This document shows, one piece after another, positions 1-12,246 of a stretch of DNA of 64,000 nt; position 1 is the stretch's first letter; every line of letters begins with the position of its first letter. The notes beneath the pieces were generated by a model. That model searched no databases. It was given only the letters and a program-made list of their open reading frames with translations, and had not been told where the DNA came from. Made by a program: the position numbers and the translations under genes. Where the stretch lies: assembly GCA_002104945.1 (NCBI GenBank), contig MCFH01000051.1:337683-401682 (forward strand), given 5' to 3'. This DNA comes from Piromyces finnis (Eukaryota; Neocallimastigomycota; Neocallimastigomycetes; Neocallimastigales; Neocallimastigaceae).

Positions 1-2958
1 CTATTTAAATAATAAAAATAATTTAATATTATCTATCTATCTATATCTATATATTCATTTAAAAGTTTTGTGTATTATGAACCTACCTGGATCTAATGTA
101 GCATTTTTTGTTACTATTTGAAATTTATCATAGTTAATATTTAAAAAATAAATATAAAAAAAAAGTTTATTTATTTAATTTGGGGATATAAAATTATTTT
201 ATTATGATTTATTATATTACGAACTTATAATATCGATATCACCACAAGTAGGCAAACCTCTGCGAAAAGATCCCATAGTATAAAATTTTAAATCAGGATC
301 ATATTGTGTTTGAATAGTACTTTCTACTTTTTTGGAGATTTCTTCTGCTTCAGATCTTGGCATTCTTTCTTTAAATTCCTATTAAAAATATTGAAAAAAA
401 AAAAATGAAAAGCGTTGGTTTTATTGTAATATTGAATGAATAATTTTTACTTTATTGTAAATAAACAGAAATCGAAAGATAAGTATATAGAATTTATTAA
501 TAAATGTAAATTATTACATTATAAAGTTGAATTCCCACTTTTTGATGATAAGATAATTGCTCATTATTTAAAATATCTTCAATAGATCGATACCCTTTAT
601 TATACCATTTTTTTGCAGTTGATTCCCCAACCCCTTATTATTATTATTATTATTAGTATTAAAATATTTATGAAAAAAAAATAATTAATATTATATATAA
701 AGTTTTTTTTTTTAATAAATATTTTATAAAATTACCCCAAATTTGGATAAAAATTTTTAAAACATCATTCATTTTATCCTTTTTAAATGTTTCTAACTTT
801 TTACATGTGCCTGTATTAATAACTTCTTCAATCTTTTGTATTATAATAAATATGTAAATTTTTTTTTTAACTTTTTATTAATTCAGATAAACTCTTTACT
901 CTATCTATAATTTTTTATGTACCTTTTTTGCAATTCCATCACCTACACCTATAATAGATTTTGCTTGTTTGTAGGACAAAATTTTATGTGGATATCTATA
1001 TATATATATATATATAAATTATTCATTGAGTTATTATTTATAAGCATAAACCAATATGTATATATATATTATTTATTTTTTTTAACTTAGTATTATTTTT
1101 ACCTTCGAATAGCAGATATAGCTTTCTGGTAAGAAATTATTCTCCATTCAGATTTTATAAGATGATAATAATTTAAAAGTTCAGATAGTACTTTAATAAT
1201 ATCTTCATTTTGGCCATCAACTTTAACTGTTTTAGAATTTTTTCTCATACAAAGATAAGATTCTTGATTAAAAACCTTTAATTCCATAAAAATGGCAAAA
1301 AAAAAACATATAAATACCAATCATCATTAATATTTTTTTTTATATTTAAAAAATAAGATTATTACCTTTCTTGGTTTAAGAACTCCATTTAATTCATTTT
1401 CATTACTAGTGCCATTGTTCTAAATAAAAATAATTAGAGAATAAATTTATATTATATTCATATTAATTATTTTTTGTAAATATTATTTGTCATTATTTTA
1501 TTATTCGAATTTTTTTTTTTACTTTTGGTTCTGCTATTTCATTTGTTTCTAACATAGATTCCATTGTACTACTAGTAAGGAGCGAATTTGTTTTTGAATA
1601 ATATGAACTTTCTAAATTTGAAGTAAATGATGAATTTAGGATACTAGAATCTTTTATGATATGCCTTTGGTTTAAGTTTGTGGATATCATTATAGGAGTT
1701 TTATTTTTTAATGAACCAGTTTCTGATGTAGTGTTAATCTTATTATCATTTAATTCAATAGCATTAATAAACCTTGATAAAGTATTATTTTCAACAGGAG
1801 TAGAAGGGTATGCTGTTAGAGTTCCAGAATTATCTTTTCTTTTTCTAGTTATTGAAGTAGATAAAGGTGTTGTATTAGAGACAGTAGAGGTAATTGTGAG
1901 TATATTTTCTGTATTGTTGGCAGATATGTTTTGTGATGCTGAAGATGAGTTTATATGTAAAATTTGTTGTTCATACTTTTGACGTGCTTCTTCCTTTTTT
2001 CGTTTAAATTCCTTGTCTTGACTATCGTCTTCATCATTGGCATGATCAGAATGTTGATTAGGATCATTTTTATCTTTACTAATATAAAATTTGTGTTCAA
2101 GAATATTTATTTCTTCTTTTGACCATATCTTATATATTTCCTCATTTACTAAACGCGCATTTTTAAGGCATTGAGAAACCCATTCTGATTTAACAACATA
2201 TATTTTTTTCTATTATTATAAAAAATTTTAAATTTAAGAAATAATATTGTAAATAAAATTATATGATATTTTTTTTTTATTGTAAAATAGTATAATTTTC
2301 ATTATAATTGCTTACATCAATAATTTTTAACTTTAAATGGTTAATTATTTCTTCATAAGTTAAATCTGAGATAATATGAGTAATAGCTGTGGAATAGGTA
2401 TTAATTATTTTCCCTCCTATTTAATAATATAAATAATAATAGTATGAAAATATTTTTTTCAATATTAATAAAAATCATTATCTATCATTTTTTAATATAT
2501 ATATAAATCATTGGATCATTTAATTTAATTTATTATTTGTATATAAATAATTATTTATTTCATTTTCTTACCTAAATTTTCAATTTTGGATTTCATTAAT
2601 TTTATGCGAAGTTTAGGTATTTTCTCAGGTATAATCAATGCTACAATTGAAGAAAATAACTTTGTTTTTTTTCCTGCTTCTTTTGAATTTTGTTTTTCTT
2701 TTCTTTCATTTATTTCTTTTAAATCTATTTTATTCTTGTTGGAGGAAAGATCATCGATTTTTTTATGAACACCATTTTTAATTTTATTTTTATTCCTTTC
2801 TTTAATTCCCTCTTTTTTTGATTTTTCTTGTTGCTTTTCTTCTATTTTCACTTTTTTTTCTTTATCTCTAGTTGATATAATAATATTATTGTTAATATTA
2901 TTATCCTTTTTATTTTCAACAAGCATACTGTCTATTGTTACACTACTTTCATTTTTTA

Positions 2959-2999
<41 letters not shown>

Positions 3000-5239
3000 G
3001 TTTCATTTTTAATAGTTTCTTGGTTATTCTTTTCTACTATAATTTTACTATTACTTATTTTCTCTGTTGATGAAGAATGGTTTAATGTAGATGATGATAG
3101 TGGAATAGATTTAGGAACTAACATCGAAGAATTAGAAGATATTAAAGTACTATTAGCCTTTGCTGTGTTTACTAAATTATTTTGAGTGGGTAATTTTGAT
3201 GATTTTTCAGCTTTTGCTATAATTGGTGATAATAATGTTATAATTTCCTTATTTCCAACAATATGATGAATATTTGAAGAATTTCCTGATTTTTCTCTTT
3301 CTTTTGCTTTTATGATAGCTTTATAGTTTTGTAAACGTTGATTAATGGGGCTTACATATTGTTTTGTTTGATATTTTAATATTGAGAAAATCTTCTCATT
3401 ATAGCTACTTATATTATTTTGACTTTGTTTTGGTATGTTTGGGGTAGACAGGACCATTGATGGTGTCACTTTCAATTTTTTAGTTGGTGTATTAGGTGAC
3501 ATTTTAGGAGAATTAGATTTTGAAGATATCTTTTCTTTTTTTGGTGATGGCGTTATTGTTATTTTTGTTGGTGTTTTCACTTTTTCCTTTTCTTGAAGTA
3601 TATTAGTATTAATACTCTTTTGTTTTTCATTTATATTGTTTGAAGATAGTATTGTACTAGTTTTATGTTTATCGCTTTTATCATCAATAAAAGAGGATGG
3701 AACTAATTTAGGAGTAATTTCTCCCTTATCACTTGATACTTGTGCTTTTCTTTCATCATTCATTTTTGTTTGATTTTTTGTTAATTTTATTTTTTTCTTT
3801 AATGTTTTAGCTTCCATTTTTAACTTTCTTTTTCTTTCTTTCTTATTTTTTATATAATCTTCAATATTAATAATTTTTACTTTAGAATTATGATCAATTT
3901 TTATCTTTTTAAAAGATCTTGTTAAATAATTAGAAATATAATCCTTATCGATAATATGTTGATATGGTGGAGATGAACTTAATAATGAATTATCTTCTTT
4001 TTTAATTTCTTTATTAGAACTATATTGTTCTTCTTTTGCAATATTATTAGTTTTATTATTTAATTTTCCTGAAATAAATGAATGAGTAGATTGACTTGAT
4101 ATTGAAGAACTTTGTCTTTTTCTCTTTACATTATTATCATGATTAATTTGGCGTTTTTTAATTTTTTTATTTTCAATTGTTGTATCATTAACATCATCAT
4201 TTTTTGAATTTTTATTAAAATTAATGTAATTAATATTTTTATTATGCATTGTTGAAATTTCTAAATCATTTTTATTTTTATTTATATTAACATCATTCTC
4301 ACTCTTTCCATTTTCATTTATTTTTAATTCTTTTGCTTTTGATAGATTTTCAAAGCCAGAGGTACACTTTGAATTTGTATGACTTTCTTTTTTATTTGGA
4401 AATAAGTTATTTAATTTTGAATAAGAAAAATGTTTATCTATGATTTGATGATCATTAGTATCAGGATAAGTAATATTATTTTGATATATAATTGTTGGTT
4501 CTGGATTTTCTAGTTTGCTATATGATATTATTTGATTTATATTACTATCATTAGGGTTATACTCATTTTGTGAAAAGGAATCATCAAATATATTAAAAAT
4601 TTCTCTATTAACATTTAATGCTTTAAGGTTGGTATTATCATTTGACTTTTCATTAAATTCATTAGTAGAGAAATTATTATTTAGAAGTTGGTAGTTATTA
4701 TCAAAATTTTGAGATGATTGATTTCTTATACCTATATAATTTGATATGTCTGTACGCTTTAATTTTTCATCTGTTTTTATTATTTGATCAACAGGCGTAT
4801 GTTCAGAATACATTTCATAAAATGAAGAATTATTTTGTTGTTTTTGGGTATCTAAAGTAATATCAAAATTTGAAGTTTCAGACTTGTCATTTTCTACAAT
4901 ACCTGAATCTGATTCACGATGGCTAAGCAAATTTTCATTATATTGAGGATAAATTAAAGGTATGTTATTGTGAAATATAATAAATGAAGATTTTCTTTCA
5001 TCCGAACTATCATAATTTTGTAGTAGGTATGATGATAAAGTTTTTTTACTTGAGAGAAGAAGAATATCTTGGATATTTTTACTATTTTCATTATCATTTT
5101 CAATATTGCTAATATAATGAATATTATTATTTTTGTAGTCATTTATATATTGGTTATTGTCTTCATTGTTGAAAGCTTTATTATTGTTTTCATTAAATAT
5201 TAATAATAATGGTAATATTAAAAGTAATAATAATATTTA
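1..5239 (-). CDS. DNA polymerase lambda / Pol4-like family X polymerase (3' end beyond window)
   Basis: Spliced gene read right to left: exons 5239-2572, 2416-2316, 2209-1523, 1419-1366, 1275-1103, 995-923, 832-736, 633-518, 378-221 and probably 113-87, all with GT-AG borders and compatible phases. Seen in order: about 890 residues of Asn/Ser/Lys-rich low-complexity sequence; a BRCT domain split by two introns (GGKIINTY, then THII, then SEWVSQCL); a Ser/Thr linker; the 8-kDa domain (NEDIIKVLSELLNYY, YQKAISAIRR); the helix-hairpin-helix GVGDGIAKK with the Lys equivalent to the dRP-lyase nucleophile (Pol beta K72); a second hairpin (GVGESTAKKW); and the nucleotidyltransferase motif GSFRRG...CGDIDII with two catalytic Asp. 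The family fills short gaps in base excision repair and end joining in the nucleus. The third catalytic Asp and the rest of the palm lie left of the window. The true start codon is unresolved, since the first exon is open to 5239 without an early ATG. Confidence 0.85.
2949..2999. repeat. (TTA)n trinucleotide tract coding poly-Asn
   Basis: A run of about a dozen TTA units on the plus strand lies inside the polymerase first exon and is read on the minus strand as a run of Asn codons. It is a likely length-variable site. Confidence 0.85.
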
Positions 5240-5499
5240 TGATATCATTTTATAACACATTATTTTATATAACAAATGAAAAGTATGAAGTAGTTTTTTT
5301 TTTTTTTTTTTATTAAATTAATTTTTAAAAATGTGATTTTAACATGAACAATAATAAATTTTCATTTAAAAAATTAAAAATGTAAAGTAGAAAATTTTCA
5401 TATATATATATATTTTATATTATGTTTAAATTTTAGTATATTTCTATTTTTAAATTATAATTTAACAATTATTATGAAATTTTACATACATGAATATAC

Positions 5500-5990
5500 T
5501 GATTCAGGTAAATGTAATAATGATATTGTAGAAGCGTTTGATTCTTGACTGTCAGTTTTTTGTTTATTATTTGAATTTCCAGTATCTATTTTTCCTTGTA
5601 TATATTTATTTTCTTTTGAAATAATTTATTTTATTAATTATTATGAAATTTAGTACATTTTAAATTATATGTTTAAATAATGTTAAAATTATTATTTAAA
5701 AATAAGGATGAATTTTTAATATTTCCATTTATACTATTTATTTCTGAAGATTTACCATTATTTAAATTAAATGACCCAATTCCAAGTTTACTAAGTCGTT
5801 CATTGAAACTGTCACTAAATGTTAATTTTGGTGTCACGGAAAAAGAATTATTTTTTTCAATTGCTCCTTTATTATTTTCATTTTTCTTTTTTTTGTTATT
5901 CTTTTTTCTTTTTTTCTTTTCATGTTTAATTTTTGTAGAATTTTTTATTTCAAGTTCTTTACTTTTTAATACTTTTTCATTTTCTTTCAT
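5500..5990 (-). CDS. Possible 5' exons of the polymerase gene (Lys/Asn-rich)
   Basis: An ATG at 5990 opens 105 codons beginning MKENEKVLKS, with a Lys/Asn-rich block followed by a Ser/Asn-rich block. A second open stretch of about 40 codons lies near 5620-5500. Both have the composition of the polymerase N-terminal tail just downstream, and candidate GTAAAT/GTATAA donors and an AAAG acceptor are present. I infer they supply the start codon of that gene. They could instead be a separate small gene or chance low-complexity ORFs; a plus-strand ORF over the same span looks like a shadow. Transcript data would decide. Confidence 0.35.
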
Positions 5991-6230
5991 ACTATATAAT
6001 TAACTTACATTTATTGGTATAGACCTTTTTTTTATATATAATTTAAATAATTTTTTTAATATTTAAAATTTTATCAAAATTGAATTAAACAAAAATAAAT
6101 TTAAATTCATATATATATATAAATATTATTTATATTTGTTTTTAAAAGATTTTTTTTAAAAAAACTCTTATTGTAAAAATTCTTTTATTAAACTATTTTT
6201 AATTTATTTACATATATACTATATTTTAAA

Positions 6231-6281
6231 TTCAAAATTCAAAATTCAAAATTCAAAATTCAAAATTCAAAATTCAAAATT

Positions 6282-6312
<31 letters not shown>
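6231..6312. repeat. Heptamer array TTCAAAA x8 followed by poly(A)
   Basis: Eight back-to-back copies of TTCAAAA (6231-6286) run into about 26 A residues. It is a simple-sequence tract with no gene nearby in either frame. Confidence 0.9.
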
Positions 6313-6317
<5 letters not shown>

Positions 6318-6466
6318 TATAAATATAATTAAAAAATTAAATATATTGAAAAAAATTGAAATATTTACTTCCATTGTCACAACAAATTTTAAAATTGTTA
6401 AGTAATTTAAAAATTTTTATAATTGACCAAAAATTATTATTATTATTTTTTAAATGATGACATGAC

Positions 6467-6504
<38 letters not shown>

Positions 6505-7040
6505 CTATTGTTATTATAATTAATTTTATTGTTTGAGGTATAATATTATTTATTATTTTATTGTTTTATAAAATGCATAAAGATTATAATGTTAAAAGAA
6601 AAAAGATAAAATAAAAAGAATATATACAATTATAATTAATTATTGAAATATCAAAGTTATTATTTATATCTTTAATATTCTTTTTAAGAGTTTTTATTTG
6701 TTATTATTATCAAATATTTTTTATATAATTTTTGAAGAGTTTATATTATTTATATTAAGAAGAATATAAGATTTATAAATTAAATTTTCATTCAACTTCT
6801 TATATGAATTATGAATTATTTATTTGTAAAATAAAAAAAACTTTTATTACAATTTGTGAATATAAAACTTATTAATTAAATAGTATTCCCAACATTTTTT
6901 CTATTTATAATTAAGATGTTTTTTAATCAATTTATTGAAAAGGAAATATAAATAAAAAACATATATACAAATAAAAAATAGAGATTCGTATAACTTTTTT
7001 TTTTTTTTAAATAATTAATTATAATAATAAAAATATATTT

Positions 7041-7106
7041 ACCTAATATAATAAATTATAAATAAACTAATAATAAATTACTACAACAAAAAAGAAACAT
7101 ATATCA
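7041..7106 (+). repeat. 66-bp direct repeat, copy 1
   Basis: Begins ACCTAATATAATAAATTATA and ends GAAACATATATCA. It recurs almost unchanged in the same orientation at 7613-7678, with one C/T difference noticed. The 506 bp between the copies has no ORF. Confidence 0.85.
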
Positions 7107-7612
7107 ATGAAATTAATATGTCTAGCTACATATTAGCCATATCTAAAATAATTTTTATTATTTAAAATATATATTTTTTCACATTTAAAAATTTATATAT
7201 AATATTTCATAATAATAATATAATAATTGATATATATTATAATACATTATGTATATATTAGTTATAGAATTCATGTACATATTTCATTATATTCTTAAAT
7301 ATTAATATTATATATTAGTATTAATTTTATTGTAATACTTATTTGTATTACATTACTTTTTCCTTATATAGTAATGTTTCATTTAAAATGTAAAATATAT
7401 AATATTATATCCTATTTAATTATTATTCATATATTATGAATACATTACATTATATAATTGATATTCAATTATATTATAGGAATTTTATAATATAAAAATA
7501 TTCATGTAAAAATAATTAATAATTAGAAAGAGAAGAGCTTTAATAATTAATAAGAAAATATTATAAGTGAAATTATTAATAAGAGAGAAGTTAATAGTAA
7601 TAAAATATTTTC

Positions 7613-7678
7613 ACCTAATATAATAAATTATAAATAAACTAATAATAAATTATTACAACAAAAAAGAAACATATATCA
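7613..7678 (+). repeat. 66-bp direct repeat, copy 2
   Basis: Second copy of the element at 7041-7106, same orientation. The flanking bases differ on both sides, so the repeated unit is well delimited. Confidence 0.85.
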
Positions 7679-8008
7679 TAACCAGTATCATCAAATAGGT
7701 CATCTGACATCCTTTGAAATTTTTTAAATCCTTACTTTATGGTAAATAAAAGAATTAATATATGTCATATGACTAATTATAAAACAGAAAGAGTAACATA
7801 ATTTTTGCTTTTAAAAAACTTTATTTTTATTAATTTCAAAATTTATTATCAATTATTCCTTTTTTTTTAATTAATATATTTTGAATTTTTCCACTATAAA
7901 CTTTGTATTATTTTTTTATTTGCTAAAATTACATTAGAAAAAAAAATAATAATTCATATGACCTTTATAGTGATACTGGTTAAATTTATGTAGAAAGAAT
8001 TAAACTTT

Positions 8009-8350
8009 AAATAATATATATTTTATTAATAACTTTATTTATTACGTTCCAATATTTCTATTCTAACTAAATACTAAAACGTCAATTCTGTCGTTGTCAA
8101 ATATTAAAATTCTAACTAAAACAAGAAGCCCTTTTTAATAATATTTATTCTAGTTTATTTATACTAATGAGGCTTACTTAATAATTAATTGTCCAATTAT
8201 AAGGCTAGAACTATATGGATCATTCATTTACATTATTCTTTTACATTACATGATATTACATTTGTCGTACATTTACATTATATTCTTATACATTGTAGAA
8301 ATAATTAATATTATAATAAAACTATATAAATTTAATATTAGGAAAAATTA
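8009..8350 (+). repeat. Dispersed non-coding repeat, copy A (about 340 bp)
   Basis: Shares an extended, gapped similarity with 16572-16890 in the same orientation. Landmarks are TTTTATTAATAACTTTATTT, AATTCTGTCGTT, GAGGCT.ACTTAATAATTAATTG, ATAAGGCT, ATATGGAT and TTTACATTACATG. No ORF, terminal inverted repeat or poly(A) tail is evident. It ends about 260 bp before the CotH-like start. A MITE, SINE or solo-LTR relic would all fit. Confidence 0.8.
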
Positions 8351-8612
8351 CTAATAATAATATGTTCAAGTCACATATTATTTTTATATCAATAGTATTT
8401 TAATTTTTTTTTTTAAATATGTAAAAAAGATTATGTAAAAACTATTATATAAAGAACTTTTTTTTCTATAATTTATTAAAACCAAAACGTAAATTATATA
8501 TTTATATTTGATATATAAATATTAATTCCAAAAAAAAAAACTCTAATAATTTATAAAATAGATTTTTTTTTTTTTAAAAAATAAAAAACTAATAAAAAAA
8601 AAAAAAGTAAAA

Positions 8613-10162
8613 ATGAAGATTTTAATATTCACTGGTTTAATTTTACTTTTTATTAACCTTATTAATGCTGACTACAAGTCACTTGGCATTGATGCTACTG
8701 CAAAGCAGGAAATTGAAGAAAAAATTGCGAAAGAATCTCAACTTCCTGTAATTAATATATCAACTAAAAATAATTCTGAAAAAATAAATTATGAAAGTTA
8801 TGTTGAAAGTATTGTCGATGTGTTTAATGTTGAAGATAAACTTAAATTAAAAGAAAGATCTGAAAGGGTTAAAATAAGAGGCAACTCTACTGGTTACTAT
8901 GGAATCCCTGAATTAATGTTAAATAACACTGTTCCATACAAAATTAAATTTGACAAGAAAACTAATTTACTTGGTCTTCATAATGGTGAAAAATTTAAAG
9001 AATGGGTTCTTCTTAAATCTGAAGATGATGTTATCAAAAATGATATTACTTTTAGAATGGGTAAGGTGATTTTTGGAAAAGACTATTATATTACTGATAT
9101 TCAATATGTCAAGGTTTATGTAAATGATGAATTCAAAGGGATTTACTTACTGAACAAAATGAAGTTGATGAAAGAAAAGTTAATGTAACTCAACCAGAAA
9201 AGAATTATAACGGAACCGATATTGGTTACTATATTGAAATTGACAATTACTATGATTTAAATCCAGGAAGATATTATATTTATGATTTTGATGGTTTATC
9301 GGCCAAAGATATTCGAGGTGAAGAAAGACAATTTGCTCAAGCTGAATTTGTTTTAAAGAGTGATTTTTATTGTCAAGAACAGTTAGACTTTATTGGAAAT
9401 TACACTGTAAAAGTTTTCAATATTATTTATCAAGCTGTTAAAAAAGGGGAATACAAAACTTTTGATGAAAATTATAATCTTGTTAATTCTACTTTTATAA
9501 GTGCTGAAGAAACTATTTCAGCTGTAGTAGATATTGAATCATTTACTAATATGTATCTTCTTTATGAAATTGTTCATGATTATGATGTTGGTGAAGGAAG
9601 TTTTTACTTTGCTATCGATTTTTCAGAAAATAGTAAAATCAGAAAATTCCAAATGGTTTCTCCATGGGATTTCAATTGGACTTACTTTGATAGTCCAAAA
9701 AGATACTGGGCAGCTACTTTTAGTGAACTTGAATTTGCTAATCGTTTTGGTGATAGATCAAATCCATGGTTTATTTTACTTGGTAAAGAATGGTTCCATT
9801 AATTAGTTGCTAAGAAATGGGAATCTTATTCTAACTTCATTAAATCTCAAATAATTGAAGAAAAGCAATATATTGATGAAAATAAAGATGATTTTTCATT
9901 GGTAGGTGATAAGGTTTTCGATAATATTGAAGAAGTTAGAAATTGGATTGTTAGAAGATTTGATTGGATGGATGAGGCCTTTGTTTCTGGTAAGAGTGTT
10001 ATGCTCATTCCAAGTGAAGAAGAAACCGTTGGTGATGAACCAACTGAAGTTGAAACTACCGAACAAATTAATATTGATTCAGATGATGAAATTGAAGTAA
10101 CAGCAAGTTATGATGAAGAAGAAGATTCAACTGATGAATGTAGCTCAGAAGAAGAAAAATAA
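8613..10162 (+). pseudogene. CotH-kinase-like secreted protein, broken by a frameshift and a stop
   Basis: Starts at an ATG after an A-rich leader and opens with a signal peptide (MKILIFTGLILLFINLINA). CotH-family motifs follow: KIRGNSTGYYG, PYKIKFDKKTNLLGL, KEWVLL, then in the second frame NMYLLYEIVHDYD and PWDFNWTYFD, whose Asp/Asn match the metal-binding part of CotH kinases. A very acidic tail (DEEEDSTDE) ends at 10162. One base appears lost near 9147 (after KGIYLL), shifting the frame, and an in-frame TAA at 9800-9802 follows EWFH where the similarity continues (LVAKKW). CotH proteins are secreted atypical kinases of bacterial spore coats and are abundant in gut fungi. Two lesions favour a decayed gene, though sequencing error could explain the first. 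Confidence 0.8.
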
Positions 10163-12246
10163 AATACAATAAAAGCTAAATGCTAAATAATAATTTAAAT
10201 TATAAAATGAAAGAAAAAAAATATAAAATATTAATTTAAAAAAAAAAGGAAAAATAAATAAACGATTATTAAAATTATAAAATCATGAAATATAATTATA
10301 AATATTTAGATTTAAATAATTTTAATAATATTCTTAGAAATAAAAATAGTTATTTTTTATTCTCAATTATGCATTTTATATTTATTGTTAAAAAAAATAA
10401 ATTGAAATATAAATAATAAAAGAAAAAAATTCTATAGTGAATATGAAAAATATTTAAATTCCTTTAATTTATTGAAAAGATTATTATAATCAAATACATA
10501 TATCACAATTTGATAAAGATTAGTCTAATATTGAAAGGATTAAATTTTAAATTAAGAATTTTTATTTTAAACTTTATTAATTATGATTTTAACAATTCTT
10601 TTAACAATTCATCTTTGGAATCATACACAATTACTTGAATGTTGTAACACAAAGAGTTTAAAGTTTTTTATTTATTGATAACTTAATATATTTTTAAAAA
10701 TATGGAAAATATATTATTTATTAAATTAATATTAATATTTTTGAACACATGTGAAAGTTAGGATTGAAATCAGTAATTTCACAATATTAATTATTGATTA
10801 TTTTTAAAAGAAAATAAAATGATTTTAAATATGGAAATAAAGTTATTATTGTATAATTTATCATAAGTATAAACAAATAGATAATTTTTAGTAATTTCAT
10901 GGTAATGTTAGAGAAGACAGTTATTTAGTTTTATTTATTAATACTCTCTTCTTGATAATGTTTTATATTATTTATTATAATAAAAATATTGGCTTTTGAT
11001 TTTTTTTATTGAAATATATTTTTTTATTTTAGCTAATCAATTTGCTTCGTTCATTTAGATAAATGTGATTATTATAGATTTAATAAATTGTTTAATATTT
11101 AATAATACTTTTATTATGATTATGTATAATTATTGTTATTGATAATTATGTTTAACCTTAAAATACATTGAAGTTTTTAAATTTAATTTATTTTTTTTTT
11201 AAAATTTTTAAAAATCTGTCGGATTATTTCTAATAAATTTTAATTTTATTATTAGATTACTTTATTAACTTTAATAAACTTAGAAAAAACTGAATGATAG
11301 ATGTTAAACTCTATTATAATAAATTATTATTATTGATCTAGAAATGATTTATTATTTGAATATAATGAATTGAATATTTTGAAATTGAGTTTTGGATTTT
11401 TAATGAAAGATTTAATAATGGTAAGCAACTAAACATCAATATATAGTTTTTTGTAATAAAAAATTATTGTTTATTTTATATAATATTTTATAATTATGTA
11501 AATTTCCTATTATTTAATTTCATAATGAATTTTGAAATTAAAGAGAAAGAAAACCTTTAATAAAGTTGAAATTAGTTAACTAATATAAAAAGTTTATTAT
11601 TTTTTCAATTTATTATTATTAAAATTTAAATTTAATAATATAGATTTGGAAAAAAAAAACTATTTGCGACATTTATAGAATCTCAAAATAAAATAATAAA
11701 TTATTAAACATTATTTTAATATAAAAATAAGAAGTTTTTAGTTGTAATTTTAAAATAGAAAGATTTATCTTTTAATATTATTTGCATATATATATTTAAA
11801 TAAATATATAAATTTAACAGAAAGATTCATTATTGGGTAAAAATTCTTAGAATAGAAAAATAAAGGACTAAATCAAGTTTTGAGTAAAATATTAATGTAA
11901 AAATATAATAATAATATTATATTTAATATAATTATGTTAGAGTATATTTTCTATAAAACATTCTGATATTGAAATATTTAATGGTATAAAGGAAATTATT
12001 ATTCACTGTTTATTATAAAATAATATTTAGAGTCGAAAAATAAACTATGATTAGACAAAAAATTTTAAAAAGTAAATAATTTTTAAAAATTTTAATACTG
12101 TTTTTGAAATATAAACAATCAAAAATATTTATAAATTATTACTTTTTCTAATACCTAGAAAACAAAAAGCCTTTTTATTTTATTAATAAATTTAAAATTT
12201 TAGTAACAACAACAATAAACACACTGACAAAGAAAGTTTAAAAAAA
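10163..12246. other. Intergenic, nothing recognised
   Basis: About 2.1 kb of A+T-rich sequence with frequent stops in all frames. I see no gene, RNA structure or repeat that I can support. Confidence 0.6.

Larger units (their letters stand above)
6004..8612. other. Intergenic, A+T-rich, with several repeats
   Basis: No coding stretch with recognisable composition was seen. It holds a heptamer array with poly(A), an (AAT)n tract near 6470-6503, a 66-bp direct repeat pair and one copy of a dispersed repeat of about 340 bp; these are listed separately. Confidence 0.6.

Noticed and set aside
1656-1982. Plus-strand ORF of 108 codons inside the polymerase gene
   Set aside because: It lies antisense to a well-supported exon (2209-1523) and has no domain or start context.
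6231-6312. Telomeric repeat
   Set aside because: TTCAAAA is not a known fungal telomere unit, only eight copies occur, and genes lie on both sides.
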